From: Clostridiales bacterium
GTDB lineage: Bacteria > Bacillota > Clostridia > Oscillospirales > Acutalibacteraceae
Assembly (NCBI GenBank): GCA_021202245.1
Contig: JAJQDK010000128.1
Span: forward strand, 1 to 8,697
Reading direction: 5' to 3'
Length of the DNA: 8,697 nt
Shown here: piece by piece, positions 6,917 through 8,697 of the stretch
Layout: each line of letters begins with the position of its first letter
How positions within the stretch are numbered: position 1 is the first letter of the stretch
Position numbers and translations under genes: made by a program
Notes under the pieces: model-generated
The model's database searches: none
What the model was told of the DNA's origin: nothing
Seen by the model: only the letters and a program-made list of their open reading frames with translations

Positions 6917-8443
6917 TTAACTAAATATCAAAGAACATGTAGTGTTTGTATACAGATATACACCGGAACTAGTGCTGCTCTCATACCAATATGCAAATCC
7001 GTTGAAGAAGTAATCCGAATTTGTTATATTGCCGGTTTCAGATGAGTTATTGTTAAATTTAATGCCGACCACATCGTCGCCTTTTATGTCGCAATAATAT
7101 ATAGTTTTATTAGAGTCACCGGTTATACCGGTTGAAGTCATTTTATCGCCCGGCCATGCTGCTGTAACATCCGGACTGCCAGCGTCATTCCTCCACGCAT
7201 AGCAGTAAATAGTACCTGACCAGCCAACTGAGTTTTCAAAATACACTCTGAATGTGCTGTCGCTGTCTTTCCAGTAACCGCCGCAGTTAGTCTTTCCTGT
7301 TCCAGTATCACCGGTCTGTGTACCGCAGATTGCAACATAGGTGTACTCGCCGTTGCTGTCGGTGGCGGTGGGTGAGGCGCCGTCGGTATTCCATTCGTTC
7401 CACCAGGTACCGTTTGTTCCTGCGCCCGGATTATATCTTCTGAACGAGAAGCTTGTAACCGAGTTTGGAATATATGCCGACCATGTGTGATCGTTGTCAT
7501 AATCATCGGACTGCGACATAACGTAGTAAGCGTTATTAGCTGTGTCATACACATACATCATAGTAGAATATGTATTGCCATCAGAACCTGCCTCTGTATT
7601 TTTTATCCAATATTCAGAAAGAGCTGTTGTATAAGAGTGCGTATTGTCAACAAAGTTGTATTTTGTCAGGCTGTCGCCCGTGTTGGTAAGCCCGATTGTT
7701 ATGTCAATGTCCTGATTTGCGATATCGTCACCGTCGCTGCCTTCAAACGCCGTACCCTCAAGCCAAACGGTCAATGTAATGCGCTTGGTTTCATTGGCAG
7801 CCAATTCAAACAGGGGTGTGGAGCTGTCGCCCACATAATAATACTCGCCGAAAGCATCGGTTGAGGTGTCGGTTTGCGTTGCCGAACCCGTGCTTGTGTC
7901 AATGGCGGTAATGGGAGAGTAGGTTGAAGAATTTCCGGCTAACTGAGTGGGCTTGAAAACTATGGGGTCGGAGCCGTCGTTAGTATAGAAAGCAACCCTG
8001 AGCGCACTGCGCAAGGTTTCGTCACACGTGATGAGTGTGCCGGAGGTTAGGTAGATGTTGGATGCGGTTTTGCCGCCCACAAGCTTAAAATCATAGCTGA
8101 GATATTTTTGGTTTACGTCAGCCGAGGTTCCCTCACGGAAGGTCATTTCCGTTGTATCACTGCTTGTGTTGTCTGCAAGCGGAAAATAAAAATTCCTGCC
8201 GTCTGAGGACGACGCCTCGTCAAGATTACAGCCGTTGAGCGAGATTGCCGTTTGAGTTTCGTTGTTGCTGTCAAGCATTGTGATTGTGCTGCCTGCATTG
8301 ATTGTAAGCTCTGTGCCCTCAACGGTGGCGTTGTTGCCGCCCTCAATCCAACTGAAGGTAACGCCCACAGCAAGGATAACAACCTCAAGAAGCGCCGTTA
8401 TCGACAGGAAAATTTTAGTTTTTTTGCTTTTCGGTTTTTTCAT
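6917..8443 (-). CDS. SipW-dependent secreted protein with TasA-like module and CBM26-like starch-binding domain
   Basis: This is a 508-aa secreted protein, first in the apparent operon. A Lys-rich N-terminus (KKPKSKKTK) and hydrophobic segment (about 11-29) precede cleavage region VTFSWIEGG (28-36). Residues about 40-255 form the TasA/camelysin-like module, with LTVWLEGT (224-231) as a landmark. A middle beta domain at about 270-392 carries SFSFRRYNPG and WWNEWNTD, a pattern seen in carbohydrate-binding modules. The C-terminal part (about 396-470) reads FRVYFENSVGWSGTIYCYAW, then AAWPGDKM, a YYCDI strand, and VGIKFNNNSSETGNIT. This matches the order of CBM26-type starch-binding modules, including candidate ligand aromatics W408, W417 and W430. 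No catalytic domain is present, so it is a binder rather than an enzyme. The start ATG at 8443 has AGGAGG at 7 nt. The gene is 34 nt from the next one, with which it shares its leader and N-terminal module. Confidence 0.87.
   Translation of the reverse strand: MKKPKSKKTKIFLSITALLEVVILAVGVTFSWIEGGNNATVEGTELTINAGSTITMLDSNNETQTAISLNGCNLDEASSSDGRNFYFPLADNTSSDTTEMTFREGTSADVNQKYLSYDFKLVGGKTASNIYLTSGTLITCDETLRSALRVAFYTNDGSDPIVFKPTQLAGNSSTYSPITAIDTSTGSATQTDTSTDAFGEYYYVGDSSTPLFELAANETKRITLTVWLEGTAFEGSDGDDIANQDIDITIGLTNTGDSLTKYNFVDNTHSYTTALSEYWIKNTEAGSDGNTYSTMMYVYDTANNAYYVMSQSDDYDNDHTWSAYIPNSVTSFSFRRYNPGAGTNGTWWNEWNTDGASPTATDSNGEYTYVAICGTQTGDTGTGKTNCGGYWKDSDSTFRVYFENSVGWSGTIYCYAWRNDAGSPDVTAAWPGDKMTSTGITGDSNKTIYYCDIKGDDVVGIKFNNNSSETGNITNSDYFFNGFAYWYESSTSSGVYLYTNTTCSLIFS
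7034..7258 (-). other. CBM26-like starch-binding module coding segment
   Basis: This covers protein residues about 396-470 of the 508-aa protein. The pattern is an aromatic V-Y-F-E-N strand, G-W-S-G-T-I-Y-C-Y-A-W, then W-P-G-D-K-M, a Y-Y-C-D-I strand, and a K-F-N-N strand ending in T-G-N-I-T. CBM26 modules bind alpha-glucans through such aromatic residues. I assign it from the motif order only. Confidence 0.68.
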
Positions 8444-8503
8444 AACGGCACCTCCTTTTATTTGTGTTTGTATTTGTTAATATTTTGCGTATTTGCGTAA
8501 TTG

Positions 8504-8533
8504 ATAATTTTGAATAAGCCGGTAAATTGTAAA
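8504..8533 (-). promoter_or_regulatory. Candidate sigma-70 promoter for the operon
   Basis: On the minus strand, TTTACA (8528-8533) matches 5 of 6 bases of the -35 consensus. After an 18-nt spacer, AATTAT (8504-8509) matches 4 of 6 of the -10 consensus. Transcription would start about 50-55 nt before the first start codon. The call is weak because the region is A/T rich and other poor matches exist, such as GATAAT near 8585. Confidence 0.35.
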
Positions 8534-8614
8534 GGGTTAACGGTATACAAGCTTTTAATCATCAGCCATTCGTAGGGACTGATATTATCTCTTCTGCGAA
8601 AACGGCAAACCCTT

Positions 8615-8629
8615 TGTCACTCTGTGACA
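8615..8629. repeat. Perfect dyad upstream of the promoter candidate
   Basis: TGTCAC-TCT-GTGACA is a perfect 6-bp inverted repeat with a 3-nt spacer, about 80 nt upstream of the candidate -35 box. It could be a regulator site or the core of a small dispersed intergenic repeat. Nothing in the window identifies a cognate regulator. Confidence 0.45.
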
Positions 8630-8652
8630 TTTCCCTTTTCAAGAATACCCGC

Positions 8653-8665
8653 ACGGCGCAGCCGT
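8653..8665. repeat. GC-rich small dyad
   Basis: ACGGC-GCA-GCCGT is a perfect 5-bp inverted repeat with a 3-nt loop in an otherwise AT-rich stretch. It lies 23 nt from the other dyad. The two together look like the stems of a compact repetitive extragenic element, which cannot be confirmed from a single copy. Confidence 0.35.
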
Positions 8666-8697
8666 CCTTATAAGAATATATTTTTAATATGTTCACG

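Larger units (their letters stand above)
8444..8697. other. Operon leader and upstream intergenic region
   Basis: These 254 nt hold no convincing gene. On the minus strand the 60 nt before the first start codon are A-rich and C-poor, with short near-repeats (ACGCAAAT, ACGCAAAA, ACAAATAC), a typical unstructured leader for a strongly translated gene. The ribosome site AAAGGAGGTG lies at 8449-8458. Further upstream are a weak promoter candidate (8504-8533) and two small dyads (8615-8629, 8653-8665). No riboswitch pattern was recognised. Confidence 0.5.

Noticed and set aside
1..8443. Sortase-built pilus locus
   Set aside because: No LPxTG-type sorting signal, C-terminal hydrophobic anchor or sortase gene is visible. 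The peptidases have the S26 Ser-Met and Thr-His motifs.
8444..8697. Riboswitch or other structured leader RNA
   Set aside because: Apart from two small dyads well upstream, the leader is A-rich and shows no conserved riboswitch core that I recognise.

Overview
The window looks like chromosomal DNA from a Gram-positive gut anaerobe of the Clostridia, probably in the Oscillospiraceae/Ruminococcaceae range. The reasons are SipW-type signal peptidases, strong AGGAGG ribosome sites, Ser/Thr-rich secreted proteins with InlB-like and starch-binding-like modules, and a BspA-type leucine-rich repeat protein. The exact taxon cannot be fixed from sequence alone. All supported genes lie on the minus strand and appear to form one transcription unit read from right to left. 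I see no convincing plus-strand gene, tRNA, rRNA, CRISPR array or transposase.

Layout in the direction of transcription: (a) 8444-8697 is a leader with a weak promoter candidate and two small dyads. (b) 6917-8443 encodes a 508-aa secreted protein with an N-terminal SipW-dependent (TasA/camelysin-like) module and a C-terminal CBM26-like starch-binding module. (c) 3865-6882 encodes a giant paralogue with the same N-terminal module, three InlB-type repeats, two tandem CBM-like repeats, and a final stretch cut off by an in-frame TAG at 4216-4218; the open frame continues for another 116 codons. (d) 3263-3832 encodes a small 189-aa TasA-like protein that is almost only the core module. (e) 2609-3217 encodes a SipW-type signal peptidase. 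(f) 679-2691 encodes a SipW-dependent protein with a Thr/Glu-rich linker and a BspA-like LRR domain; its start lies 83 nt inside the peptidase gene. (g) 636-669 is a terminator-like hairpin. (h) 1-626 is a second SipW-type peptidase that runs off the left edge.

Taken together, the cluster pairs two dedicated SipW-type peptidases with four putative substrates. All four substrates share the cleavage-region signature [FY]-[AS]-W-[FIY]. By analogy with the tapA-sipW-tasA operon of Bacillus subtilis, I infer a surface fibre or coat system: the 189-aa protein would be a minimal building block, and the larger proteins would present starch/glycan-binding or LRR adhesive domains. The analogy and the family assignments come from reading the translations, not from any search. 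Starch binding and fibre formation are hypotheses.
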